A stretch of 64,000 bases of DNA from Candidatus Binatia bacterium. Its GTDB lineage: Bacteria; Desulfobacterota; Binatia; UBA12015. A program made the position numbers and the translations under genes. The stretch spans positions 124,001-188,000 of the forward strand of contig JAQWJE010000043.1 of NCBI GenBank assembly GCA_029248525.1, given 5' to 3'. The stretch's first letter is position 1; every line of letters begins with the position of its first letter. This document shows, in pieces, positions 35,369 through 44,075 of this stretch. Below the pieces are notes generated by a model. That model ran no database searches and was not told where the DNA came from. It saw only the letters and a list, made by a program, of their open reading frames with translations.

Positions 35369-36163
35369 ATGCTCCGTGATTTCGCCAAACCGCTTCACGC
35401 ATTGAAACTCGGAGCGCTGATCAATCTCTATCTCCTCGCCGACACCACCATCCTTGCTGCGGGGAGCGCGAACGCCACCCTCCTCCTGCCCGCGCAGATT
35501 CTCTTTGCCGTCTCGGCCTATCGCTGCATTTTCCCCGTCCGCTACAAAGACAATATTGTCCTGCACGACTCATTTTTTTCCTCGATCTTTCTCACGCGAT
35601 TTCTCGCCACCTTCGCAGAAATCGCCTTCATTTTTCAGTTCGCCAGCTTGCTGCAACGGCTGAATCTATCGGGGATCGAATGGATCGACTGGCTTTCCTG
35701 GGCCATGGTCGCACAGGTGACCGTCTCGCAGATATTTGTCTGGTGGGCGATCCTCTCTCGACAACTCGTCTTCTATTATTACGAGGAGATCGGTTGGTTT
35801 TTGATTTTCGTGGCCAATACCTTCGCAAGCGGCTGGCTCTTGGTCAGCGGTGGCCTGCCACAACCCGCGGTGGGGCTACTGGAGTTGAATCTTCTGTTTG
35901 GAGCCTTCTACCTGCCGTGGCAAGTCCTGCATATCCGCTCCCTGCGCAAGGATGCTTTCGACACGCTCCAGCCATCGGCCAGCAGTCCCGAACAACCACC
36001 CATCTCGCTTGGGCAGGGATTTTCAGAAGCTCTCTTCCAACGTCAGCGCCGAACAGATGCGACTTCCTGGGGCGGCTGGATCGGACTGGTGTGGATGGTG
36101 GGCTACTGGGCCACCCTGATTCCGCTCTGGGCCCACCACGTCGCGACCGCCGGGCTCGACTAA
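35369..36163 (+). CDS. Uncharacterised multi-spanning membrane protein
   Basis: A 264-residue protein with six or seven hydrophobic segments and short polar ends; ATG at 35369. Charged and aromatic markers between helices include YRCIFPVRYKDNIVLHD and FYYYEEIGWFLIF. A soluble insert at about 195-230 (QPSASSPEQPPISLGQGFSEALFQRQRRTD) precedes the last helix. I do not recognise the family. The gene follows the TetR gene by 80 bases in the same direction and could share its transcript. Its third positions are GC-rich like those of its neighbours, so it is a real gene. Confidence 0.7.
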   Translation: MLRDFAKPLHALKLGALINLYLLADTTILAAGSANATLLLPAQILFAVSAYRCIFPVRYKDNIVLHDSFFSSIFLTRFLATFAEIAFIFQFASLLQRLNLSGIEWIDWLSWAMVAQVTVSQIFVWWAILSRQLVFYYYEEIGWFLIFVANTFASGWLLVSGGLPQPAVGLLELNLLFGAFYLPWQVLHIRSLRKDAFDTLQPSASSPEQPPISLGQGFSEALFQRQRRTDATSWGGWIGLVWMVGYWATLIPLWAHHVATAGLD

Positions 36164-36235
36164 AAGAATAGCCGGCCCCGAATCGCTCCCGTGACTATCG
36201 GCCTCATGTACCCGCCGCGCATGCCCGCGGCTCGC

Positions 36236-37312
36236 CTAGACGGCGAGGGTGACCAGAGTTCGGCCGGTAGTTTCTCGATCCCGCAAACGCGAGAGCGCGC
36301 CGGGAATTTCAGTGAAGGATACGGTTTCGCCAACGACTGGCTGGATCTTGCCCGCACGCAGAAGTTCGACGATCTCGATCATGATTTGAGTGCCAAGAGC
36401 CTCCGGACAAAAGTTCCATCCCATGGCCTGCTTCAGAAAGGGCCCTGTCGCCGCATCCGCATACGCCATCAGCACGCCGCATAGCTTGAAATTCCCCGTA
36501 GCCAGCCGCCGCGGCACAATCAGTTTCTCGTCGGCACGACTTTTATCCGAAGCAAAACCCATCATCAGATAACGCCCGTTATAAGCGATGGAATTCATGG
36601 ATTTCTCCATGACAGCCTCGCCCACATTATCAAAAACCACATCCACCCCGGACATCTCGGTGGCCTCGAGAACGACCGACTGAAAATCTTCTGTGTTATA
36701 GTTTATTGCGACATCCGCACCCAACTCGCGGCAGAGCTCAACTTTCAGGTCACTTCCCGCCGTCGCAAATACAGTCGCACCCAGACTCTTCGCCAACTGA
36801 ATTGCGGCAGAGCCCGACCCTCCGGCTCCGGCGTGGATCAATACGGTTTCTCCGGAGGCAAGTCCTGCCCGGTCCACCAACCCAAGCCAGGCAAGGTGGT
36901 AGGGGAAATAGAGGGCACCCGCATCGGGCAATCCGATATCCTCCGGCATCTCAAATGCGGAGACAATCGGACAGATTGCAAATTCAGCGTATCCTCCGGT
37001 GGCTTGCTTCGGCATCGCGACGACCCGTCGTCCCATCCACTCCTCGGCGCCCTCACCGCAACCGACAACGACCCCGAGAACCTCCATACCGGGAGTCACA
37101 GGCAGTTCGGGTCGGGCCATCATATTCTTGCCCGTGACCCTTTCCAGATCATTGAGATTCAGCGGAATTATCTGTACCCGGACCAGAACCTCACCTGCTT
37201 CGGGTGCGGGGACCGCAATCCGTTGGAGGGCGAGCGTATCGACGGGCTCCTCACCCCATTGCGCGACACGCCAAGCCTGCATATCCGTCGGTAAATCCTG
37301 ATCCATTCGCAT
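36236..37312 (-). CDS. Zinc-free quinone oxidoreductase/alcohol dehydrogenase-like MDR protein
   Basis: A 358-residue medium-chain dehydrogenase/reductase. Evidence: PLNLNDLERVTGKNMMARPELPVTPGMEVLGVVV (GroES-like domain), GGYAEFAI, HAGAGGSGSAAIQLAKSLGATVFATAG (nucleotide-binding Gly motif), VDVVFDNVGE and a terminal RETTGRTLVTL. No structural or catalytic zinc Cys clusters are seen. It is the third QOR-type gene in this window (with those ending at 22523 and 24280), at low mutual identity, so they are separate family members rather than a recent duplication. Start MRMDQD at 37312 or the Met two codons on. Confidence 0.88.
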   Translation of the reverse strand: MRMDQDLPTDMQAWRVAQWGEEPVDTLALQRIAVPAPEAGEVLVRVQIIPLNLNDLERVTGKNMMARPELPVTPGMEVLGVVVGCGEGAEEWMGRRVVAMPKQATGGYAEFAICPIVSAFEMPEDIGLPDAGALYFPYHLAWLGLVDRAGLASGETVLIHAGAGGSGSAAIQLAKSLGATVFATAGSDLKVELCRELGADVAINYNTEDFQSVVLEATEMSGVDVVFDNVGEAVMEKSMNSIAYNGRYLMMGFASDKSRADEKLIVPRRLATGNFKLCGVLMAYADAATGPFLKQAMGWNFCPEALGTQIMIEIVELLRAGKIQPVVGETVSFTEIPGALSRLRDRETTGRTLVTLAV

Positions 37313-37350
37313 GAGGCACCGCTATCGCGAAGCCTGCCACGTCGCCAGCC

Positions 37351-38670
37351 CTAGCGACAGGAATCGATACCGAGAGGAATATCCCGAGCATTCGCTACGA
37401 GCAGCCGAAGAACCTCCGGGTTCTCGAAAATATCCATATGACCGACGAACTCGAACTCTCGGATCTCGCATAGGGGGTGTGCAAGCCAGGCCTGAGGCGC
37501 CCGATTCATCCAACCGCTATCGCCCGAATCACCCGCGGCCTGAATCGTGCCCGGATAATCCTGGTAGTAGGGCTCTGCGCATAAAGGGTCCCCGCAGGTC
37601 GGGTCGACGGGCCTCTCCCTCTGAAAATCGAACCCGACCGTTGTTGGTAAATCGGTCCCGAAAACGACACGCGTCGGCACCGAAAGCGGAATATGTTCCT
37701 CCGCGCCCTTCCGAAACCAGGCCTGCCGTTCCAATGCATACCGATCGGTCGCACGAGCGACGTCCCGAGCCCCCGCCTCGCGCAACAATCGCTGCGCGTC
37801 AGATGCCCGGTATTCCTCACCTCCCCAGCGGTAGAGCACCTGGTCCCCGTAGACACTGCTTTGCAATCCAAGCGCGAGTTCGCCCACCCACGTTCTGTCC
37901 GAGGGCGCCACGACATCGTTCTTGGCGTCCCAGCTCCAGCCTTTCTGGAATGCCCAACGCAAACAATCGCTGCAGCCCGAGAACTGCCCTGCGAGGCTGA
38001 AGAACAATCCCACATGCTCCTGCAACCACTCCGGGCTCCGGGTGCGCAGGAAATGGTAAACCAGAAGGCACCCCTGACTATGGCAAGCGAGCGTCGCCTT
38101 TGTGCCGTTGGCAGCTGCCACGCTCGTCTCGATCAAGCGCTCGAGTTCGATAGCAAAATCGGTTTCGCCGGGAGGGAATCGGTAATCGTAGGGAACACAT
38201 TTCAGATTCCGATTCGGAACCCACCCGGCGGAAGCCAGAATTTTCATCATCCCCAAATAACGTGGGCACTCCCGAGAAAAGTTCTGACCGATTGAAATCG
38301 GTCGGACACCAACGCCCTGCTGACTCGAAGCCACACCATCGGATGCGATGTCGAGCTTGAGCCACTCCGCGACTCGGTTCAGATCCTCCGCGCGCAGGCC
38401 ACTTTGCCGGGCGTATTCCTGGGCGCTGTCCAGCGGCGGAATGAAGATCGAATTCGGATTCATGGCCGGGAGCAGAAAATCAAAGTTCGCGACTTCCCCC
38501 CGAACATCAGACACGGAAACGTGCAGCGCCCCCATCCCGTAACCAGGAACAAAAAGAATCGGGGACAGGGAATTGGACGGCCCCGACCCGCCGCCACAAG
38601 ACGCCAGCCAGAAAACGGAGAACATCAAAACGCCGGGGAAACGTAAACTCTTGAGCAAATTTTTGAACAT
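37351..38670 (-). CDS. LCAT-like secreted lipase/acyltransferase lipoprotein
   Basis: A 439-residue exported lipoprotein. I choose ATG 38670; a TTG at 38682 in the same frame is possible. The lipobox is WLASC (Cys25) followed by GGGSG. The hydrolase domain follows the lecithin:cholesterol acyltransferase plan: PILFVPGYGMGAL at the start, VPYDYRFPPGETDFAIELERLIE, nucleophile ACHSQGCLL, FSLAGQFSGCSDCLR, then VVFGTDLPTT and FEFVGHMDIFENPEV with the late His. Such enzymes deacylate phospholipids or transfer acyl chains to sterols. It begins 16 bases after the TauE/SafE stop, suggesting one transcript. Confidence 0.8.
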   Translation of the reverse strand: MFKNLLKSLRFPGVLMFSVFWLASCGGGSGPSNSLSPILFVPGYGMGALHVSVSDVRGEVANFDFLLPAMNPNSIFIPPLDSAQEYARQSGLRAEDLNRVAEWLKLDIASDGVASSQQGVGVRPISIGQNFSRECPRYLGMMKILASAGWVPNRNLKCVPYDYRFPPGETDFAIELERLIETSVAAANGTKATLACHSQGCLLVYHFLRTRSPEWLQEHVGLFFSLAGQFSGCSDCLRWAFQKGWSWDAKNDVVAPSDRTWVGELALGLQSSVYGDQVLYRWGGEEYRASDAQRLLREAGARDVARATDRYALERQAWFRKGAEEHIPLSVPTRVVFGTDLPTTVGFDFQRERPVDPTCGDPLCAEPYYQDYPGTIQAAGDSGDSGWMNRAPQAWLAHPLCEIREFEFVGHMDIFENPEVLRLLVANARDIPLGIDSCR

Positions 38671-38685
38671 CTCGAATTTCAAATT

Positions 38686-39468
38686 TCAAAGACTCCAAGC
38701 CTCGGGGAGCGTCGAAAGGAGGAGGCGCAAGGCGATCACCGTAAGCACGGCCCGATAGATCCGCACAAACCATTCCTCATTCACATGAGCAAGGATCCGC
38801 GTTCCCAACCACGTCCCACCCACCACGGCCACGCAGAGCATGGCGAGAAGGCCGGACCAACTCGCATAAGCAAACCCGACGAACCCGAATATCGCTATCT
38901 TTGCGATATGGCTTCCCATTTGGGCCGCGGCCTTGCTGCCGATCAACTCGAAACGAGTCAGCCCCAAGTTCAGAAAGAAGGGTGCGATCAGGGGACCCGT
39001 AGCACCGAAAGTCACGTTCAAGATGCCCACCGCGCCGCCGAGACCAAAAAATCGCAGCTTGGGAGAGATCCGGTCCGGATGCATCCCGAGCAGCAGCCAT
39101 CCCGGACGCCATGTCGCCAACAAGACGAACCCACCGATCAGAGTTCGCGCGCTGGCCGGGTGCAAATCTCGGGCGAGCTCGAGACTCCACCATCCGAGAG
39201 GCAAAAGAGGAATAAAATAAGGCCAAATCAGATACCACTGGATATGACGACGATGCACCAGGCTGCGGGAACCATTCGAAACGAGTTGCACAACGGCATG
39301 GACCGGTATCGCTGCCAACGGATCCATGAACAGGAGCATGAACGCCAGAAGAGTGATCCCGCCAGCCATTCCGACGACAGCGGACAAGGCAGAGGTTCCG
39401 ATCGCGACCAGTAATAACAGGGCCGCATGCCAAATCGACAGGTCGCCCGTCCACGGGAAAGACTCCAC
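38686..39468 (-). CDS. TauE/SafE family sulfite/organosulfur exporter-like permease
   Basis: A 260-residue membrane protein with about eight hydrophobic segments in two halves. SALSAVVGMAGGITLLAFMLLFMDPLAAIPVHAVVQLVSN is the first repeat (the GxGGG-like loop and PxxAV motif) and GGAVGILNVTFGATGPLIAPFF the second. This inverted duplication is characteristic of TauE/SafE (DUF81) permeases that export sulfite, sulfoacetate or related anions. Sulfatase genes 8-12 kb away would release sulfate, but a link is speculative. It probably forms an operon with the downstream LCAT-like gene. Confidence 0.88.
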   Translation of the reverse strand: MESFPWTGDLSIWHAALLLLVAIGTSALSAVVGMAGGITLLAFMLLFMDPLAAIPVHAVVQLVSNGSRSLVHRRHIQWYLIWPYFIPLLPLGWWSLELARDLHPASARTLIGGFVLLATWRPGWLLLGMHPDRISPKLRFFGLGGAVGILNVTFGATGPLIAPFFLNLGLTRFELIGSKAAAQMGSHIAKIAIFGFVGFAYASWSGLLAMLCVAVVGGTWLGTRILAHVNEEWFVRIYRAVLTVIALRLLLSTLPEAWSL

Positions 39469-39598
39469 CCAAAAGCGATCTCATACCTTCGCCACGACTG
39501 CCAGTAGATCCTCTTTTTGAAATCCGGGAGGATTTTAGGGCATGCCTCGTCTTGCGACAGGTGCTCGCCTCGCCGGACGCCATCACCGATCGCCGCGG

Positions 39599-40843
39599 CT
39601 AGTGCTGTGGCAATTGCTCGACCCAATCACGAAACCCCAGACGCTCCACCGCGCGTGCGCTGCGCGCGGTGATCGTGCGGACTGTGGCGTCTCGTTCGGT
39701 AAGAGAGCCAAGCCCCAGGGGCACGATCCCCACCATCAATGTCTGGTAGGTGAAGGCGCGATATTGCTCCCACGCCTCGCGGAAAGATAGCTCGACCCCG
39801 CGGCGTTGCAGCTCCTCGCAATACCCCCGAATCAATCCCTCTTCTTCTGATTCAAGTAATTCGGGATCAAGCGAATTGAGCAGGAAGTACTGCACATCAC
39901 GCATTCCCTTGCTCCAATGGACTGCCTGGAAATCGATCATGCCGACCCGGCGCTCTCCACCCGTGTCGTATTCGAAGCAATTGCCGAGGTGACTGTCTCC
40001 GTGCACCAGAGTCAGAGGACCCCGATACCAGGCTCGCAAAACATCATCCCAACGCCCGAGGGCCAACCGGCAGGTATCGACGATACGTTCGGTGATCAAT
40101 TCGGGTGCGGCCTTGTGTGCGGGGGCGAGCGACAGGAGATTCAACGCATGCGTCAAGGAACGCCAACGGGCTCCCGTGTAGGTATTCAAGGCGGCGGGAA
40201 GAACTTGCTCTCGCGCCGTGGGCGACCAGCCCCAAAAATGCGCGTGTAATTCGGCGAACGTACGCAGCACCCGCGCGGCTCGTTCTCGCGTAGTACCCGC
40301 TGCCATTTCGCGGTTCGAAAAGAGCTCGACGTCCGGCGCCTCACTCAGGTTTTCGAGAACCAGAGCAAAGCGGCCGCCGCGGCGCGCCGCCGCATGAACG
40401 CGCGGGGTACGGATGGGCACATGACGGGCGACTTGGGCGCAAAAAACAGTCTCCAGTTCCCAGAAGCCCAGCGTGTTTCCGAAGATGCGCGTAGCCCATT
40501 CGGCGCAGGGCAGTTTCACGTATAGCGTCCGGGGGAGACCCGGCGAGACAGTCGTATCCGCGAACTCCACCTCGAGCAAAAAGTTGATGCAATTGCTGCT
40601 CTCGAAATCGACACCAGGCAGACGCACAGCCTGAATCTCCGGCAATCGCTCGCCACCGACAGGCGCCCAGTCACTGAGCAATCGATTCAAACTGTCCGGT
40701 TCGGCTATCTGTTCTCGCGTCCGTGGCAAAGCGCGCCCAAGCGCCTCGTCGATCGAATCCAGACCCATCCGCGTAAACGAACGCACGGACCTTTGCCCCA
40801 ACTGAAAAGACCCTTCCCACGGTATTGTCGGCGTTTCAGGCAA
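39599..40843 (-). CDS. Phosphotransferase, ecdysteroid kinase/CHK-like APH superfamily
   Basis: A 414-residue cytosolic protein of the APH superfamily. LTLVHGDSHLGNCF (about residue 278) is the canonical catalytic loop with His-Gly-Asp and Asn. VGMIDFQAVHWSKGMRDVQYFL (about 300) carries the metal Asp and the ecdysteroid-kinase-like WSKGxxDV pattern. An N-terminal kinase-like lobe (FLLEVEFADTTVSPGLPRTLYVKLP) holds the ATP Lys. The intact HGD motif distinguishes it from the WGD protein at 378. Related CHK kinases phosphorylate steroid-like or other lipophilic alcohols in insects and nematodes; bacterial substrates are not known. Confidence 0.85.
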   Translation of the reverse strand: MPETPTIPWEGSFQLGQRSVRSFTRMGLDSIDEALGRALPRTREQIAEPDSLNRLLSDWAPVGGERLPEIQAVRLPGVDFESSNCINFLLEVEFADTTVSPGLPRTLYVKLPCAEWATRIFGNTLGFWELETVFCAQVARHVPIRTPRVHAAARRGGRFALVLENLSEAPDVELFSNREMAAGTTRERAARVLRTFAELHAHFWGWSPTAREQVLPAALNTYTGARWRSLTHALNLLSLAPAHKAAPELITERIVDTCRLALGRWDDVLRAWYRGPLTLVHGDSHLGNCFEYDTGGERRVGMIDFQAVHWSKGMRDVQYFLLNSLDPELLESEEEGLIRGYCEELQRRGVELSFREAWEQYRAFTYQTLMVGIVPLGLGSLTERDATVRTITARSARAVERLGFRDWVEQLPQH

Positions 40844-40996
40844 GATACTGGCTCGGGAAATTCCGCAAGGCTGACAACCGGATCATTCCGCAAAGGTCTG
40901 GGTCGCGTTGTGGCATCCAACCCTTGTCTTGCCCGAAGAGGACCGAATGGGTCAAGCTGCGACCAGGCAATTGCGCCAGAATGGGCCCTCGAGCAC

Positions 40997-41024
40997 GGGG
41001 ACAGGGCCGGAAGGCCCTGTCCCC
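40997..41024 (-). terminator. Strong hairpin after the beta-propeller gene
   Basis: GGGGACAGGGCC and GGCCCTGTCCCC pair perfectly (12 bp) around a GGAA loop, 16 bases past the stop at 41040. There is no T-run, so it may stop transcription weakly or protect the mRNA 3' end. Confidence 0.5.
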
Positions 41025-41039
41025 GAAACATCCGAGCGA

Positions 41040-42434
41040 TTAACGACAGCGCAGGGAGAGGGTGTCGCGATCGACGACCTTGCCGGCTTTCCGCGCCTTG
41101 AGGCGAATAGTGGTGCGTTTTGCTTTGGCAACCTGCACCTCGACAGCTTGCGAGCAGGCGGGACCGCCGCCCAGAATCAGATCCATATTTGCCTGCAATG
41201 CCGGGAAGCCACCGTCGCTGGTCATCTTCGGGCGCCGACGAATTTCGATGGTATCCAGATCTGCCTGACAAGCCGTATTGTCGGGATTCACCAACCCGAC
41301 ACAGCCACCAACAACAAATGTGCAGGTGCCGTCGGCTGCGCCGTCCCGATCACAGGACACATCACCCTCGGTGCACTCCCAGAGGTTCTTGCCACGGCCG
41401 CGGGCATTCTTCGTCTCGACACCGCCGAAGAGTGACGCGTTACAGTCACGGCGGCCACGACCAAGGCCGGTCATTCCGGCCAGCGGCGTGAGGTTGGCGA
41501 CCGCGGTGCAGGGTTCGTCGGCTGGTTGGCAGTATCCTTCGACAACACCGACCTGACCCGAAATCGGATCAATCCCGATGCCGCCCGAAAAACCAAAACC
41601 GCTGGCCAGCGGGGTCGACGTCCCATTGGAATCGATCGAATCCACAATGGAGGTGAAATCGCCACCGTATCCACCCGTCAGGAGCAAGGCACCCGTTCCA
41701 TCAAAGGCATGGTCCGCCGAGCCCGCGCCCTCGATCAGATATCCCACGAAAGCGAAGGTGGGCCCGGAAAGGTCCATGGAATATTCGCGGACACTTCCCG
41801 CGAAGCTGGTGGCATCGACATCGCCGACAAAGAGGTTGCCATTAGGTCCAATCTGGATGCCCGATGCATAACCGAGGTCATTGATCACGGTGGTCACGGA
41901 ACCGGTTACAATATCAACCAGCTCGACAGTGCCCGGAGATCCGACGGAATTCGTAACCAGCAAGGTATCACTATCGGCCAAAACCAATCTCGAAGCATTC
42001 ACGATCGATCCTGCCGCCGCAATCTCCAGGGTGCTTGCGTCCGTAGCCGTCGCCGACAGGGCATTCGGCAATTCGTAGACTGTGTCTCCGGTCGTCGAAC
42101 CGGCTTGCTCGCCGCCGTTATCCACGAAGAATAGCGAGCCACTGGCGGCATCAAAAACGATTCCGGCCACAGAATTCAATTGCGTGACCACCGTGGTTTG
42201 CGTGCCGTCGGCGGCAACGCGAATAATCTGCTGGGTAGCGGCGCCAAAATCACCAATAGCGACAAAAAATCCGTTTCCGGCGTAGGCGATATCGCCAGTG
42301 GGTACCGCCGGGGAGATATCGGTTTCGCCGATCACGTATCGCTGGGATTCGAGAGTGACGGCGTCAGCAACCGTGGGGAAAAGAGAGAAAACGAGCGATA
42401 GAGCTCCAAGAGTAAAAAGTTTCAAACCAGGCAT
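41040..42434 (-). CDS. Secreted beta-propeller-like protein controlled by a cobalamin riboswitch
   Basis: A 464-residue exported protein with a Sec signal (cleavage near VADA, residue 25). Residues about 40-320 hold five or six propeller-like blades of 40-60 residues with recurring pattern: GDIAYAGNGFFVAIGDF, AGIVFDAASGSLFFVDN, ASGIQIGPNGNLFVGDV, DHAFDGTGALLLTGGY, SGGIGIDPISGQVGVVEG. A Cys-rich tail (about 325-464) has at least eight Cys (GYCQP, RRDCN, LWECT, VSCDR, GTCTF, GGCVG, ACQAD, ACSQ), suggesting disulfides. AAAAGGA precedes the ATG. The upstream 155-base cobalamin riboswitch implies expression falls when B12 is plentiful, so a role in B12 capture, by analogy with the Bacteroides propeller BtuG, is the leading hypothesis. 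No sequence proof. Confidence 0.75.
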   Translation of the reverse strand: MPGLKLFTLGALSLVFSLFPTVADAVTLESQRYVIGETDISPAVPTGDIAYAGNGFFVAIGDFGAATQQIIRVAADGTQTTVVTQLNSVAGIVFDAASGSLFFVDNGGEQAGSTTGDTVYELPNALSATATDASTLEIAAAGSIVNASRLVLADSDTLLVTNSVGSPGTVELVDIVTGSVTTVINDLGYASGIQIGPNGNLFVGDVDATSFAGSVREYSMDLSGPTFAFVGYLIEGAGSADHAFDGTGALLLTGGYGGDFTSIVDSIDSNGTSTPLASGFGFSGGIGIDPISGQVGVVEGYCQPADEPCTAVANLTPLAGMTGLGRGRRDCNASLFGGVETKNARGRGKNLWECTEGDVSCDRDGAADGTCTFVVGGCVGLVNPDNTACQADLDTIEIRRRPKMTSDGGFPALQANMDLILGGGPACSQAVEVQVAKAKRTTIRLKARKAGKVVDRDTLSLRCR

Positions 42435-42557
42435 TCGGGTGTTCCTTTTAGCTGCTTCCCGCAGCGTCCGGATCTCACGAGGGCCTGGTCAGGTGGGCTA
42501 CAAAAAAATCGCCCCAACCCAGAACCCGAACTCCCGCGGGATCTATCGATATGATTT

Positions 42558-42712
42558 CCCCGGCAGCCAGGTTTCCTGACTTGTCAGCATCCTAATCGTG
42601 CCGCCTTCCCATCCTGATGGACAGTGGCGCTATCTGGCACTTTCGTTCCGACTTACAGTGGCGGGAGCCGTGCTGGACTTGAACCAGCTTCCCTTACAAA
42701 CCGCCAGGACTG
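42558..42712 (-). promoter_or_regulatory. Cobalamin (B12) riboswitch
   Basis: Read on the minus strand, all core elements of the class are present in order: AAGGGAAGCTGGTTCAAGTC (P3 region), CCCGCCACTGTAAG, a second GCCACTGT arm, GGGAAGGCGG, and the B12 box AGTCAGGAAACCTGGCTGCC near 42563-42582. It lies 124 bases upstream of the secreted propeller gene and downstream of the lipase gene stop (42786), all on the same strand, so the propeller gene is its target. The leader then has a T7 run (42502-42508) and a GCTGC/GCAGC hairpin just before the Shine-Dalgarno; which of them is the expression platform is not clear. Confidence 0.95.
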
Positions 42713-42785
42713 TCGATTGGTTAACAGAGCGCCGACAGCCCGCAAGCGGTCCCGGAGACAACCTTTCACATCATCACGGCGCCCC

Positions 42786-44072
42786 TCATGGCGCCGTGCG
42801 ACATCCAACCGGCAGATTGCGGCAATTGGTGGGCGCTTCCTGTCCCTCGAGCCGGTCCTGCATCCATTGCAGAATATCCGCGTTGGCCGTGACCGGCAGA
42901 TCGAGATGACCCGTATCGGGATAAATCTTGAACTCCACCCGATCCCCTGTCGGGCAGACCGTGTTCTCGAAGTAGCTGCAGGTCACCTCGGGTGGAACTA
43001 CCGTATCGGTCGCGCCATTGATCAAAAAGGTGGGCGCACCCAGCGAGGCACCTGCCTGTCCAAGGTTCTGGGCCTCGATCGCCTCCAACCACCGCGGGGG
43101 AACTTCCCCTCCGGGCAACCGCAGGTAATCAGCAGCCTTGTATTGGCGCAGCACCGCTTCCGTTTCGAAAACAGCGAGGTTGGTTCCCAGGCATACCGAC
43201 TTTACGCCCTCCTGAGTCGCCTCCCCTGCGGCCGAAAGAATCGTTTTGGTGTCGAGGCCGTAGTTGAGAGCGAAGCCCGGAACCGCCGTCAGGACGAGGG
43301 CCGCCGCTGAGGACTGATTGACATTATACTCCTCCGCCAGAACCGCCTCGAGCAGTTGACCGAGTTCCGCTGCAGGCGCAAGCAGGATGGCTCCGAGGAT
43401 CGAGAGTTCCGGAGCATAGCTGGACGCCTGTTGGGCCGCCCAGCCGGCCGCCTGGCCACCTTGGGAATGGCCCCAGAGAAAGGTCTGCGAACTGAGTGCG
43501 TCGCCGAGGAGTCCATGCGCCGCCAATGCTGCATCCAGAACATTTTTTCCCGTGAGCTCGCCGAGTAAATACGAATAGGGGCCCGTGGTCCCTGTCCCCT
43601 GATAGTCAGCCATGACCACCGCATAGCCCTCCAGCCCTGCGGACTCGGGATAGACATAGGGGCTCGCTTCGCGGTCCCAGACCGATGCGCCACCCGACCA
43701 GGCCAGCGGCGTGAAGGGCAGTGGCGAAGGCGCACAATTTCGCGGCAATCCCGATGTTCCGTGGGCCAGACTGATCAGCGGCCAGCCCCCCTCGGGCGGC
43801 TGGCCCCGTGGGACAAAGAGCACACCCGAACTTTGAATATTCCTGCCCTCGAAATCCTGCGAGTGGAAGAGCAAGCGCCATGCCCGCACGTCCTTGGAAT
43901 TCTCGACCGACTCGCTGCGAATCAGATCGCCATGGGCGGCAGCCGGCAAGGGATCCGGGGCATCATAGAAGGAGCCCAGAATTGAAAACGTTTCCTGACC
44001 GCAACCACTCGTCAGTAATGCGACAAAGAGAAGCGCAACAAACCCGCGAACCGAACCCGACGTACGCAACAT
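42786..44072 (-). CDS. Secretory lipase (LIP family) lipoprotein
   Basis: A 428-residue exported lipoprotein with lipobox LTSGC (Cys24). The alpha/beta-hydrolase has PLISLAHGTSGL (oxyanion), a conserved VVMADYQGTGTTGPYSYLLG segment, nucleophile elbow LWGHSQGGQAAGWAAQ (Ser about residue 200), FLINGATDTVVPPEVT (acid Asp) and IYPDTGHLDLP (His). The Y-x-G-T-G and GHSQGG combination is typical of secretory lipases of the Candida LIP/bacterial LipA type. The gene begins 3 bases after the FadL-like stop, so lipase and fatty-acid porin form one operon: extracellular lipid hydrolysis coupled to uptake. Confidence 0.88.
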   Translation of the reverse strand: MLRTSGSVRGFVALLFVALLTSGCGQETFSILGSFYDAPDPLPAAAHGDLIRSESVENSKDVRAWRLLFHSQDFEGRNIQSSGVLFVPRGQPPEGGWPLISLAHGTSGLPRNCAPSPLPFTPLAWSGGASVWDREASPYVYPESAGLEGYAVVMADYQGTGTTGPYSYLLGELTGKNVLDAALAAHGLLGDALSSQTFLWGHSQGGQAAGWAAQQASSYAPELSILGAILLAPAAELGQLLEAVLAEEYNVNQSSAAALVLTAVPGFALNYGLDTKTILSAAGEATQEGVKSVCLGTNLAVFETEAVLRQYKAADYLRLPGGEVPPRWLEAIEAQNLGQAGASLGAPTFLINGATDTVVPPEVTCSYFENTVCPTGDRVEFKIYPDTGHLDLPVTANADILQWMQDRLEGQEAPTNCRNLPVGCRTAP

Positions 44073-44075
44073 TGC

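Noticed and set aside
22523-37312. Three quinone oxidoreductase genes as a recent duplication
   Set aside because: They share only family motifs, differ in length and local motifs, and are not adjacent.
40997-41024. Hairpin as a riboswitch or small RNA
   Set aside because: A simple perfect stem with a tetraloop and no further structure; best read as a 3'-end or terminator-like hairpin.
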